NCBI GenBank assembly: GCA_041694275.1
Contig: JASMTQ010000054.1
Coordinates: 1-14,403 of the forward strand
Direction: 5' to 3'
Length of the DNA: 14,403 bases
Origin: M55B118 sp041694275
GTDB lineage: Bacteria > Bacillota_I > Bacilli_A > Izemoplasmatales > Izemoplasmataceae
Shown: positions 5,221-13,808 of the stretch, piece by piece
Layout: every line of letters begins with the position of its first letter
Position numbering within the stretch: the stretch's first letter is position 1
Notes under the pieces: model-generated
What the model was told of the DNA's origin: nothing
The model's input: the letters and a program-made list of their open reading frames with translations, nothing else
Database searches by the model: none
Position numbers and translations under genes: made by a program

Positions 5221-7548
5221 ATGTTCGACCAAAATGAAAAAAAACAGGCGAGCTTGCCAGCCATCGCCATCAGAGGCCTAGCGCCCTTCCCTAATACAGA
5301 CGTACGCACCGAAGTCGGCAGAAGCATTTCAAAAACCGCCCTTCTTGAAAGTGAAAGAAACCATGATTCCTATGTGTTCTTGCTTGTACAGAAGAACCCA
5401 ACCGTGGAAGACCCTGAAGACAAGGATATGCTTTCTTACGGAATCGTTGCGAAAATCGGTATCAAAATCAAACTTCCAAACGGAAACTTCAAAGTGAAAT
5501 TCGATCCGATCGTCCGAGGTGAAATCAACGGCTTTGATCAGAAGGATCCTTTCTTCATGGTCAATTTTGAAACCCGTCCGCCTTACAGCGAAGACGCGGA
5601 TGAAGAAATCGCACTCGTGCGCATGGTCATCAAACAGGTTATGGAGAATGCACAGTCCATCCTGAACAATCCAAAGAAATCCATCGAAGACGCACAAAGC
5701 GGTCTTTCAAGCGACAAGCTTGCGGACCGTCTTGCAAGCAACCTCAAGATTCCTGAAAACAAGAAATTCAAGTATCTTGAAACCGCATCGATTGAAAAAC
5801 GTCTCAACTATTTGCTCGAAGACATCGAAAAAGAACGTCACATGAGCGAAATCGAAGACAAAATCAACCGTACGGTCAAGAAAAACATCGATGAAAACCA
5901 GCGCGAGTACTACTTGCGTGAAAAACTTCGCGCCATCCAGGAAGAACTTGGAGACAAAGCGAAGAAGGAAAGCGAAATCGAAAGCCTTCGCGACCAAATC
6001 AAGGAAAAGGATATGCCCAAGCATATCGAGGAAAAAGCGCTCTATGAGCTCTCAAGATACGAGACCCTTCCCGCATCAAGCGGAGAATCCGGTGTCATCC
6101 GTACATACCTCGACTTCCTGATTGACCTTCCCTGGAGTGAAGAAAGCGAAGACACCACAGACATCAAAAAAGCTGAAGATACACTTGAAAAAAGCCACTA
6201 CGGTCTTGAAAAGGTCAAGGAAAGAATCATTGAATACCTTTCAGTGAAGCTTCTTACCGGTAAAAACCCACAAACGATTCTTTGTCTTGCGGGCCCACCG
6301 GGTGTTGGTAAGACGAGTCTCGCTCAATCCATTGCGGACGCACTCAACCGCAAATTCGTCAAACAGTCGCTTGGCGGCGTAAAAGATGAAAGTGAAATCC
6401 GCGGACACAGACGTACGTATCTTGGCGCCCTTCCAGGACGCATCCTTCAAGGTATGCGTAAAGCGAAAGTCGTGAACCCGCTCTTCTTGCTCGATGAAAT
6501 CGACAAGCTCGGAAGCGACTACAAAGGCGACCCGAGTGCCGCGATGCTTGAGGTCCTGGATCCTGCTGAAAACAAACGATTCTCAGATCACTACCTTGAA
6601 GATCAGTACGATCTTTCAAAAGTGCTCTTCATCACGACTGCGAACTATCTATACAACATCCCAGCCCCACTCAGAGACAGAATGGAAATCATCGAACTCT
6701 CAAGCTACACCGAGATCGAAAAATTCCATATCGCCCGCAAGCACCTTATCGATAAACAAATCGAGTCACACGGACTTGAAAAAGGCAAACTCGAAATCGA
6801 TGACGACGCGGTCATGGCCATGATCCGTTCTTACACAAAAGAAGCGGGCGTCCGTCAACTTGACAGACTTTTTGGAACCATCACGCGTAAAGCCATCAAG
6901 AAAATCCTAAGAGACAAGGACAAATCCGTCCACGTCACCAAGGATACGCTCAAAGAGTACCTCGGGAAACCTAAATTCACAAACCACGAAGCCGAAAAAG
7001 AACCACAAATCGGAACTGCCACAGGCCTCGCCTACACGCAATTCGGCGGAGACACGCTCAGTGTCGAAGTGGCTTACTACAAGGGCTCTGGAAAACTCTC
7101 CTTAACAGGACAGCTTGGCGACGTCATGAAGGAAAGCGCCCAGGCGGCCTTGTCCTACGTACGTGCCAACAACGACCAGTTCGACATCAAGAAACAGCTT
7201 TTCGATGATTCGAACGTTCACATCCACGTGCCTGAAGGCGCCGTTCCAAAAGACGGACCAAGTGCCGGTGTGACCATCGCGGTCGCGCTCGTAAGTGCTC
7301 TTACCAAGCGTAAAATCGACAATACCGTCGGTATGACGGGTGAGATTACGCTTCGTGGACGCGTGCTTCCAATCGGTGGCCTCAAGGAAAAAGCCATCGC
7401 CGCGCACAGAAGCGGACTCAAGACCATCCTCATTCCAAAAGAGAACGAAAGAGATATCGAAGATATCCCTGAAGAGGTCAGAAAGTCCCTTAAAATCATC
7501 AGCGTCGAAACCATTGAAGACGTACTCAAACACACACTGCTTGATTAA
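5221..7548 (+). CDS. lon: ATP-dependent protease Lon (LonA type)
   Basis: Lon unfolds and degrades damaged and regulatory proteins in the cytoplasm as a hexamer. The 775-aa length is normal for LonA. Domains in order: N-terminal substrate-binding domain (about 10-205, opening LPAIAIRGLAPFPN); a long helical linker (about 205-300); AAA+ module with Walker A GPPGVGKT (358-365) and Walker B LFLLDEID (421-428); protease domain (about 590-775) with catalytic S681 in DGPSAG and K724 in GGLKEK, the Ser-Lys dyad. Everything needed for activity is present. The start has a GAGAGGTGA ribosome binding site 7 nt upstream. It stands alone between terminators with its own promoter, which carries an unusual repeat array and may be stress controlled. 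It lies upstream of engB as in Bacillus (lonA-ysxC). Confidence 0.98.
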   Translation: MFDQNEKKQASLPAIAIRGLAPFPNTDVRTEVGRSISKTALLESERNHDSYVFLLVQKNPTVEDPEDKDMLSYGIVAKIGIKIKLPNGNFKVKFDPIVRGEINGFDQKDPFFMVNFETRPPYSEDADEEIALVRMVIKQVMENAQSILNNPKKSIEDAQSGLSSDKLADRLASNLKIPENKKFKYLETASIEKRLNYLLEDIEKERHMSEIEDKINRTVKKNIDENQREYYLREKLRAIQEELGDKAKKESEIESLRDQIKEKDMPKHIEEKALYELSRYETLPASSGESGVIRTYLDFLIDLPWSEESEDTTDIKKAEDTLEKSHYGLEKVKERIIEYLSVKLLTGKNPQTILCLAGPPGVGKTSLAQSIADALNRKFVKQSLGGVKDESEIRGHRRTYLGALPGRILQGMRKAKVVNPLFLLDEIDKLGSDYKGDPSAAMLEVLDPAENKRFSDHYLEDQYDLSKVLFITTANYLYNIPAPLRDRMEIIELSSYTEIEKFHIARKHLIDKQIESHGLEKGKLEIDDDAVMAMIRSYTKEAGVRQLDRLFGTITRKAIKKILRDKDKSVHVTKDTLKEYLGKPKFTNHEAEKEPQIGTATGLAYTQFGGDTLSVEVAYYKGSGKLSLTGQLGDVMKESAQAALSYVRANNDQFDIKKQLFDDSNVHIHVPEGAVPKDGPSAGVTIAVALVSALTKRKIDNTVGMTGEITLRGRVLPIGGLKEKAIAAHRSGLKTILIPKENERDIEDIPEEVRKSLKIISVETIEDVLKHTLLD

Positions 7549-7550
7549 TC

Positions 7551-7574
7551 AAAGGGCGCCCAGGCGCCCTTTTT
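7551..7574 (+). terminator. Intrinsic terminator after lon
   Basis: GGGCGC (7554-7559) pairs with GCGCCC (7564-7569) around CCAG, with A-T pairs extending the base, followed by TTTTT. It begins 3 nt after the lon stop. Confidence 0.95.
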
Positions 7575-7592
7575 AAGTCTGTCAATTAACAA

Positions 7593-7621
7593 TTGTCTTT
7601 AAAAGCCATCTCATGTACAAT
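7593..7621 (+). promoter_or_regulatory. engB promoter
   Basis: TTGTCT (7593-7598), a 17-nt spacer and TACAAT (7616-7621). It lies just after the lon terminator and would start transcription near 7628, about 25 nt before the engB ATG. Confidence 0.85.
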
Positions 7622-7652
7622 GATTGTGAGATTAAATTTACGAGGTGTTTTC

Positions 7653-8234
7653 ATGATAATAAAATCCATCAAAGGCCCGATCACCGTCACAGAGCCCAAA
7701 GACTATCCCAAAGCCGATATGAGCGAGTTTCTCTTTGCGGGTAGAAGCAACGTCGGCAAAAGCTCCCTCATCAACAAACTCATGAACCGCAAGAACCTGG
7801 CTTATACATCCCAAAATCCAGGAAAGACCCAAACCATCAACTTCTATACCATCAATGATGATTTTCGCCTCGTCGACGTGCCGGGGTATGGCTACGCGCG
7901 TGTTTCCAAGAAAAAACGCGAGGAGTTCGGACAAATCATCGAATCCTATCTCACGACGCGTGCAACCTTGAAACGCATTTTCCTGCTTGTCGATGCGCGC
8001 CACGCACCAAGTGAAGACGACATCTTAATGAGCAACTTCCTTAGACACTACGACATCCCCTTCACCATCATCGCGACCAAGGCTGACAAGGTTAAAAGAA
8101 ATCAGCGTATGAAAGCCGACAAGCTTATCAGGCAGACACTCGGTCTTGATGCGATCAGCGATCTGCGCTTCGTCTCCGCAGTCAAGGGCGAAGGCATCGA
8201 ATCGATCAAAACGACCATGGAAAAAGAAAAATAA
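7653..8234 (+). CDS. engB: Ribosome biogenesis GTPase EngB (YsxC/YihA)
   Basis: EngB is an essential GTPase in late assembly of the large ribosomal subunit. The 193-aa length is typical. GTPase motifs: G1 GRSNVGKS (30-37), the G2 region around PGKTQTINFY (56-65), G3 DVPGYG (75-80), G4 TKAD (142-145), G5 SAVKG (175-179). The start at ATG 7653 has GAGGTG (7642-7647) 5 nt upstream and matches the family's beginning before the G1 loop; an upstream TTG in frame at 7593 lies in the -35 element and is rejected. It follows lon as in Bacillus. I see no terminator between its stop and the valS leader, so its transcripts may continue into the T-box. Confidence 0.97.
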   Translation: MIIKSIKGPITVTEPKDYPKADMSEFLFAGRSNVGKSSLINKLMNRKNLAYTSQNPGKTQTINFYTINDDFRLVDVPGYGYARVSKKKREEFGQIIESYLTTRATLKRIFLLVDARHAPSEDDILMSNFLRHYDIPFTIIATKADKVKRNQRMKADKLIRQTLGLDAISDLRFVSAVKGEGIESIKTTMEKEK

Positions 8235-8241
8235 GCTTAGC

Positions 8242-8270
8242 TTGAATAGCCTTTAGGACTGTGGTAGAAT
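8242..8270 (+). promoter_or_regulatory. Promoter of the valS T-box leader
   Basis: TTGAAT (8242-8247), a 17-nt spacer and TAGAAT (8265-8270). Predicted transcription start near 8277, exactly where the T-box stem I begins. It starts 8 nt after the engB stop. Confidence 0.85.
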
Positions 8271-8277
8271 ATATGCA

Positions 8278-8495
8278 ACTACAGCGAAAAAGAAGAGTAG
8301 GGTATCTATCCTTAAAGAGAGTCAGTGGTGCTGGAAACTGACAGGAGACGTATCTGAACGTAGCTTTGGAGTAGGCATGGCGAACAGAAGTAACCGTGTC
8401 CGTTGGCGGCGTTAACGCATCGAGCGCCGGCTTTTGCCGGAATTAAGGTGGTACCGCGACTATTCGTCCTTGACTTTCGAGTCAGGGATTTTTTT
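8278..8495 (+). promoter_or_regulatory. T-box riboswitch, valine specific (specifier GUA)
   Basis: T-box leaders bind a tRNA: the specifier codon pairs with its anticodon and the antiterminator bulge pairs with the NCCA end if uncharged, allowing transcription of the downstream gene. Seen: basal stem I pairing CTAC (8279-8282) with GTAG, AAAG with CTTT; the AGTA strand opposite GAAC-GTA, so the specifier is GTA (8360-8362), a valine codon, fitting valS; apical stem I with GTCAG/CTGAC; stem III CCGGC-TTTT-GCCGG (8427-8440); T-box sequence AAGGTGGTACCGCG (8445-8458) with bulge TGGT (8449-8452), complementary to ACCA, as for a tRNA with discriminator A. AAGG (8445-8448) pairs with CCTT (8468-8471) in the antiterminator, and the latter is also the 5' arm of the terminator, so the two are exclusive. 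The detailed fold is hand-drawn. Confidence 0.95.
8467..8495 (+). terminator. Regulated terminator of the valS T-box
   Basis: TCCTTGACT (8467-8475) pairs with AGTCAGGGA (8480-8488) around a TTCG tetraloop, with one T-G wobble, followed by seven T residues (8489-8495). It forms when charged tRNA-Val leaves the antiterminator unfolded. Confidence 0.94.
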
Positions 8496-8516
8496 ATTAT
8501 TTAGGAGGAATGCCAA

Positions 8517-11126
8517 ATGGAAATGGAAAAGAAATACGCAAACAAACGCGTTGAAGAAGGCAAATATGCCTTTTGGCGTGATTCAGGGTTTTTCAGAAGC
8601 GGCGACTTAAGCAAAGAGCCCTATACAATCGTCATCCCCCCACCGAATGTGACGGGGAAACTGCATCTTGGGCATGCCTGGGACAACACCATGCAAGACA
8701 TTCTCATAAGAAAGAAACGCATGGAAGGCTACGACGCCCTCTACCTTCCCGGCATGGACCACGCCGGTATCGCGACCCAGGCGAAAATTGACGCAAGACT
8801 TAGAGAACGTGGCATCGACAGATTTGAAATCGGGCGTGAAGCGTTCATGAAAGAAGCCTGGGCCTGGAAAGAGGAATATGCGGAGTTTATTCGCAAGCAG
8901 TGGGCTGCACTCGGCATCAGCGTGGATTACGACAAGGAACGTTTCACCCTTGATGAAGGCCTCAACAAGGCTGTAAACCACGTATTCATAAAGCTGTATG
9001 AAAAAGGCCTTGTCTACCGCAAGGAACGCATCATCAACTGGGATGTTCAGGCGAAAACCGCGCTTTCCAACATCGAAGTTGAACACGAAGAAGTTGAAGG
9101 TGCGCTTTATTACTTCAAATATTTGGTAGAAGGCGATGAAGACGATTATATATTGATCGCGACCACGCGTCCTGAGACGATTTTCGCTGATACCGCCCTC
9201 ATCATTCACCCTGAAGATGAAGACAGAAAGAAATATTTGGACAAGAAAGTCCTTATTCCTGGTACGAACCGTGCCATTCCTGTCATCGCGGACGATTACG
9301 TTGACCGTGAATTTGGAACAGGGGCGCTCAAAGTTACTCCAGCCCATGATCCAAACGACTTCGAAATCGGAGAAAGACATGGTCTTGACATGCCGATTTG
9401 CATGAATGAAGACGGCCGTATGAATGAACTCGCTGAGAAATATGAAGGCATGGAGCGTTTTGAATGCAGAAAAGCGCTCGTTCAGGATATGAAGGACGCA
9501 GGCCTCCTCACCAAACAGGAAGTCCATGTCCACAACGTCGGTCATAGTGAACGCACAGGCGTCATGGTTGAACCGAGACTTTCCATGCAGTGGTTCGTGA
9601 AGATGGATCCCCTTGCAAAACAATCCCTTGAAAAATCCACCGCAGAGTTCGTGCCCTCACGCTTTGAAAAGATCTTCAAACGCTGGATGGAGGACATCCA
9701 GGACTGGTGCATCAGCCGTCAGCTCTGGTGGGGACACAGAATTCCCGCGTACTACGGACCTGAAGGAGAAGTCTACGTCGGAGAAAACCCACCCAGTGGC
9801 TACGTGCAGGACGAAGACGTCCTCGACACCTGGTTTTCAAGTGCGCTTTGGCCTTTCTCGACACTCGGATGGCCTGATGAAACAAAAGATTTCAAACGCT
9901 ACTACCCAACGCAAACCATGGTCACAGGGTATGACATCATATTCTTCTGGGTCGCCCGTATGATTTTCCAGGGCATTGAATTCACAGGAAAGACCCCGTT
10001 CAAACATGTTCTTATTCACGGACTCATCAGAGACAGTGAAGGAAGAAAAATGAGCAAGTCCCTTGGCAACGGTGTCGATCCGATGGATATCAAGGAAAAA
10101 TACGGCATTGATACGCTTCGTTATTTCCTTACGACAAACAGCGCGCCAGGGCAGGATCTACGCTTTGAAATCGAGAAAGTCGAATCAAGCTGGAACTATA
10201 TCAACAAGCTATGGAACATTTCACGCTTCCTGCTTATGCATATCGAAGACATGAAAGAAGAAGAAACCATCATTCACGAAAACCATTTGGAACTAAAAGA
10301 CCGCTATATCCTTTCAAGACTTCAATCCACAATCAGGGAAGTCGATAAAAACTACGAAGCCTTTGAATTCGGAGAAGCCGCACGCGCGCTTTACACATTC
10401 ACCTGGGACGAATTCGCCTCCTGGTACGTCGAAATGAGCAAAATCACCTTCAAAAGCGGTGACGAAGCGACCATAAAGACCACCAAGGCCGTCACCTACA
10501 AAGTATGGATGAGCGTACTCAAGATGCTCCATCCGTTTATGCCGTTCATGACCGAAGAAGTCTACCAGCAGATGCCGTTTAAAAAACATGAAAGCATCAT
10601 GGTAAGCGACTGGGTCCAGGTAGAAGACGAATACGCAGATGAAAAGAGCGTCTATGAAGCGGACATCATCAAGACCCTCATTCAAAAGGTCCGTCATGTC
10701 CGCAACACCTATTCGGTGCCCTATCTTCAAGGTGTCGAGCTCAATATTGAAACCGATGAAGCGACAAAAGCCATCATCGAAAAGGAAAAGGCCGTTATTG
10801 ATTCATTCGTCAACCCAAGCAGTATGACCATCCAATCTTCCATTGAAAAAGACAAAAACAGTCTCTCTTTCGTCACGCCGCGCTTTACACTCTACATCCC
10901 ACTTGGAAGCGTTGTGGATTTGAAAGAGGAACTAAACCGTCAACAAAGCGAAGAAAAGCGTCTGAACGGCGAAATCAAGCGCTGCGAAGGCATGCTAAAC
11001 AATGATAAATTTGTAAACAAGGCGCCCAAAGAGAAGGTTGAGGCCGAACGAACCAAGCTAAGTGACTACAAAAACGCGCTTCAAAACGTCAAACAAAGAA
11101 TCAAGGATCTCGAGGATGAAATTTAA
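8517..11126 (+). CDS. valS: Valine--tRNA ligase
   Basis: ValRS attaches valine to tRNA-Val in the cytoplasm. The 869-aa class I synthetase has PPPNVTGKLHLGH with HLGH at 50-53 and KMSKS at 511-515. In order: N-terminal catalytic half; CP1 editing insert (about 190-345, with TTRPETIFADTA and the HDPNDFEIG segment) that removes mischarged threonine; second catalytic half; helical anticodon-binding domain (about 600-730); and a C-terminal coiled coil (about 800-869) typical of ValRS that contacts tRNA. The start has AGGAGGA (8503-8509) 7 nt upstream. It is controlled by the valine T-box and leads the set valS-folC-phospholipase D-mutY; folC overlaps its last 11 nt. A long open frame on the opposite strand is only a shadow. 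Confidence 0.98.
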   Translation: MEMEKKYANKRVEEGKYAFWRDSGFFRSGDLSKEPYTIVIPPPNVTGKLHLGHAWDNTMQDILIRKKRMEGYDALYLPGMDHAGIATQAKIDARLRERGIDRFEIGREAFMKEAWAWKEEYAEFIRKQWAALGISVDYDKERFTLDEGLNKAVNHVFIKLYEKGLVYRKERIINWDVQAKTALSNIEVEHEEVEGALYYFKYLVEGDEDDYILIATTRPETIFADTALIIHPEDEDRKKYLDKKVLIPGTNRAIPVIADDYVDREFGTGALKVTPAHDPNDFEIGERHGLDMPICMNEDGRMNELAEKYEGMERFECRKALVQDMKDAGLLTKQEVHVHNVGHSERTGVMVEPRLSMQWFVKMDPLAKQSLEKSTAEFVPSRFEKIFKRWMEDIQDWCISRQLWWGHRIPAYYGPEGEVYVGENPPSGYVQDEDVLDTWFSSALWPFSTLGWPDETKDFKRYYPTQTMVTGYDIIFFWVARMIFQGIEFTGKTPFKHVLIHGLIRDSEGRKMSKSLGNGVDPMDIKEKYGIDTLRYFLTTNSAPGQDLRFEIEKVESSWNYINKLWNISRFLLMHIEDMKEEETIIHENHLELKDRYILSRLQSTIREVDKNYEAFEFGEAARALYTFTWDEFASWYVEMSKITFKSGDEATIKTTKAVTYKVWMSVLKMLHPFMPFMTEEVYQQMPFKKHESIMVSDWVQVEDEYADEKSVYEADIIKTLIQKVRHVRNTYSVPYLQGVELNIETDEATKAIIEKEKAVIDSFVNPSSMTIQSSIEKDKNSLSFVTPRFTLYIPLGSVVDLKEELNRQQSEEKRLNGEIKRCEGMLNNDKFVNKAPKEKVEAERTKLSDYKNALQNVKQRIKDLEDEI

Positions 11127-12378
11127 TACGCTTGGTGAAGCCCAAAGCTGGATTGAAAGCGTCGTGCGCTTCAAGGACAAATACGACCTTGTCCGTATGG
11201 AAAGAGCCTGTGAAATGCTTGGCCATCCTGAACAGTCGTTTAAGACGATCCACATAGGTGGTACGAACGGAAAAGGCTCCACATTGACGTTTCTAAAGGA
11301 AATTTTACTGAGCGCAAACTACCACGTAGGGACATTTACGAGTCCTTACGTGGTTCGTTTCAATGAACGGATTACACTTGATGGGAAACTCATTGCAGAT
11401 GAGGAACTGCTCACATACATCAACAGAATTTATGATTTCCAGGCCGAATACTTGGAAAAGCACGGAGACCAGATAAGCTTTTTTGAACTCCTCACCCTCA
11501 TCAGTTTCCTCTATTTCAAGGACAAAAAGGTCGATGTCGTCCTTTATGAAGTCGGTCTCGGTGGAAGGCTTGATGCGACGAATGTCATCGATCCAGAACT
11601 CTCCATCATCACCTCGATTGGGCATGACCACATGCATATCCTTGGGGACACGCTTGAAAAAGTGACGCTTGAAAAACTCGGGATTGTAAAAGCGGGCACC
11701 CCACTTGCGAGCGGGGTTTTGCAGGAAACGCTGATACCAGTTATTAATTCGTATACAAATAATATAAATGCACCTGTACGCCATCTCAAGGATTTTTTGG
11801 ATGAGCCATCCACATCAAACGCCCATGGAACGCTTTCATTCAAAGGCGATTCATTCAAAATCAATGTCCATGGAAACTACCAGGTTCACAATGCACGCCT
11901 CGCGCTCCTCGCAAGTGAGATGCTCAATGAATATACCGATTTCACTGTATCTCTTGAAGCGATGCGCGAAGGGCTTTTGAACATGACGATGCCAGGTCGG
12001 TTTGAGATTATGGGCAATGTTATTCTTGATGGGGCGCACAACCCTGAAGGCATCTACGAAGGTGTCAAGGCCCTCAAAAACTATGCAGGGGACTTACCTG
12101 TCACTGTGCTTTTCACGGTCATGAAAGACAAGGATTATGATTCCATGCAAAAATCCGTCGAAGCCATCGCCAAAAACATTGTCTACACCGAACTGCCCAC
12201 AGAGCGCAGTGAAAAAGCAGAAGTGTTGAAAAAGAAGAGTTACCATCCTTCTGTCCTAGCCTTCAGTGATTACGAGGAAGCTTTGAACAATGCTGTCGAT
12301 CTCAGTAAAAACGGTCTTCTTTATGTGTGCGGATCGCTTTATTTCATCAGTACAATAAGAAGCCTGCTCATCAAATAG
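11116..12378 (+). CDS. folC: Folylpolyglutamate synthase / dihydrofolate synthase family (FolC)
   Basis: FolC is a Mur-ligase-type ATP enzyme that adds glutamates to folates and in many bacteria also makes dihydrofolate from dihydropteroate. The 420-aa protein has IHIGGTNGKGS with the P-loop at 49-56, TSPYVVRFNERI, the GGRLDATNVI segment, SIGHDHMHILG and the C-terminal LDGAHNPEG. Whether both activities are present cannot be told. The start ATG 11116 lies inside the last codons of valS (11-nt overlap, different frame), with AAGGA at 11103-11107 giving good spacing and the usual MKFNTLGEAQSWI opening; an in-frame ATG at 11062 would add 18 residues from within the valS coiled coil and is rejected. 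valS-folC is the order in Bacillus. Expression probably follows the T-box. Confidence 0.95.
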   Translation: MKFNTLGEAQSWIESVVRFKDKYDLVRMERACEMLGHPEQSFKTIHIGGTNGKGSTLTFLKEILLSANYHVGTFTSPYVVRFNERITLDGKLIADEELLTYINRIYDFQAEYLEKHGDQISFFELLTLISFLYFKDKKVDVVLYEVGLGGRLDATNVIDPELSIITSIGHDHMHILGDTLEKVTLEKLGIVKAGTPLASGVLQETLIPVINSYTNNINAPVRHLKDFLDEPSTSNAHGTLSFKGDSFKINVHGNYQVHNARLALLASEMLNEYTDFTVSLEAMREGLLNMTMPGRFEIMGNVILDGAHNPEGIYEGVKALKNYAGDLPVTVLFTVMKDKDYDSMQKSVEAIAKNIVYTELPTERSEKAEVLKKKSYHPSVLAFSDYEEALNNAVDLSKNGLLYVCGSLYFISTIRSLLIK

Positions 12379-12399
12379 TTAATCAGGAAAGGAATGCCT

Positions 12400-13794
12400 A
12401 TGAAAAAATGGGTTAAAAGAGTCATCGCACTTATCGCATTGTTTGTGCTTTATACCTTTCTTTTTGGCGTGCTCATTTTCAATTTTCCGCTTAAAAGCGA
12501 AAGTGATATTGCCTATGACACCCAAAAACTTATGAACAAGGACGGGACCCTGGACATAACCTATGCGACCATTCTTGATGACAATCAAACAGCGCTTGAC
12601 GTGCGTCTTGCGCTCATTGAGAGCGCCTGTGAGAAAATCGACATATCCTATTACACGCTCCATGATGGGCGAAGTCGAGATCTTATATTCTCTGCGTTGC
12701 ATGACGCCGCAGAGCGGGGTGTTGAGATACGCATTATCCTGGATGGAATATTCTATTATCAGACCGTCGAAGAGCCTGAATACGTCGAAGCGCTTAACAG
12801 CCACGAACAGATCACCATCAAACTCTATGAACGCTATAATCCGTTACTGCCACATACCATTCAAAACCGGCTTCACGACAAACTGCTCATCATTGATGGC
12901 ACATACGGCATTACGGGTGGGCGCAATATCGGAGACAGGTTCTTCTTTGACGGTGAAGAAGGGCTATATAGCTCCACAAGAGACAGAGACATTTTAATAC
13001 ACGGCGAGGAAGCGCACAAAACCGTTGAAGCCATGCACACGTATTTCGATACGCTTTTTGCCTACAAGCACACCCATACGCTTAAGAAAAATATTGAAAA
13101 TGCAAGTGTCCTGGTTGATGAAATGCACAGGGCGATGACTGAATACAGGGATACTTATTCAAAAACTGCCACACTGTCCTGGATTGAAACGAATAAGATA
13201 AGTGTCGACAACGCAACCTTCCTGCACAGTCCGCTTTCAAGAATGCACAAGGACCCAGTCCTTTTAAAGACGTTCGCCGCCATCGCCAGTGAAAGTGATT
13301 CGATGTTCGTGCAATCGCCTTACCTCATTTTCTCAGATCGGATGCTTGAAGAATTCCCAGAACTTGACGACTTGGACATCACCGTACTGACAAATAATCT
13401 CGACAAGGGAACGAACCTGTTCGCAATGTCAGGCTATATACGCTATCGAGACGTGATAAACGACCATGCCACGCTTTATGAATACCAGGGAGAAACCACC
13501 ATTCATGCCAAAACCATGACCTTTGGTGATGACATATCGGTCATTGGATCGTTCAATATTGATCCAAGGAGCGCGTCTCTTAGCACTGAAAGTGCCATCA
13601 TCGTCGTGTCTGAAGACTTCAAGCAGACACTGGACACAGTCATTGAAACGTATATGGATCAGAGTCTCGAAGTGGATGACAATGGAGATTACATAGCCAA
13701 TCCGGACGTCCCCGCTTATCCTGAAAACCCTGAAAAGCGAAGAAAGATACGGCTCAGAAGTATGATTACACGGTTTTTTGACGCCATGCTTTAA
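12400..13794 (+). CDS. Phospholipase D family protein, ClsC/YmdC-like cardiolipin synthase
   Basis: Members of this family transfer phosphatidyl groups to make cardiolipin. The 464-aa protein begins with basic MKKWVKR and one hydrophobic segment (about 8-29), a likely signal anchor. It has two HKD modules. The first is intact: H159-x-K161-x4-D166, then GGRN. The second has H369 and K371, but position eight is G376 instead of Asp; D377 and D378 follow and GSFNIDPRS (383-391) is in register, so this is a substitution and not a gap. GGRNIGDRFF and GSFNIDPRSASLSTE resemble E. coli ClsC (YmdC) more than ClsA. The histidines and lysines thought to do catalysis remain. I prefer ATG 12400, 6 nt after AAAGGA; ATG 12394 adds only Met-Pro. 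It lies 21 nt after folC and 14 nt before mutY. Its lipid substrate is inferred. Confidence 0.88.
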   Translation: MKKWVKRVIALIALFVLYTFLFGVLIFNFPLKSESDIAYDTQKLMNKDGTLDITYATILDDNQTALDVRLALIESACEKIDISYYTLHDGRSRDLIFSALHDAAERGVEIRIILDGIFYYQTVEEPEYVEALNSHEQITIKLYERYNPLLPHTIQNRLHDKLLIIDGTYGITGGRNIGDRFFFDGEEGLYSSTRDRDILIHGEEAHKTVEAMHTYFDTLFAYKHTHTLKKNIENASVLVDEMHRAMTEYRDTYSKTATLSWIETNKISVDNATFLHSPLSRMHKDPVLLKTFAAIASESDSMFVQSPYLIFSDRMLEEFPELDDLDITVLTNNLDKGTNLFAMSGYIRYRDVINDHATLYEYQGETTIHAKTMTFGDDISVIGSFNIDPRSASLSTESAIIVVSEDFKQTLDTVIETYMDQSLEVDDNGDYIANPDVPAYPENPEKRRKIRLRSMITRFFDAML

Positions 13795-13808
13795 GAAAGA
13801 GTGACACT

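Noticed and set aside
5084..5281. 65-codon plus-strand open frame before lon
   Set aside because: It begins with TTG in the HPr terminator, crosses the lon promoter and repeat array, and overlaps the lon start in another frame.
8607..9623. 338-codon open frame on the minus strand opposite valS
   Set aside because: It is antisense to a well-conserved catalytic and editing region of ValRS, has no ribosome binding site or family resemblance, and is rich in Phe and Val as expected when Glu/Lys-rich codons are read backwards.
11719..11770. AT-rich stretch inside folC with TTGCAG-N17-TATTAA, a possible promoter for the phospholipase D and mutY
   Set aside because: The -10 is poor, the stretch is coding (a loop rich in Asn, Ile and Tyr), and it lies more than 600 nt before the next gene.
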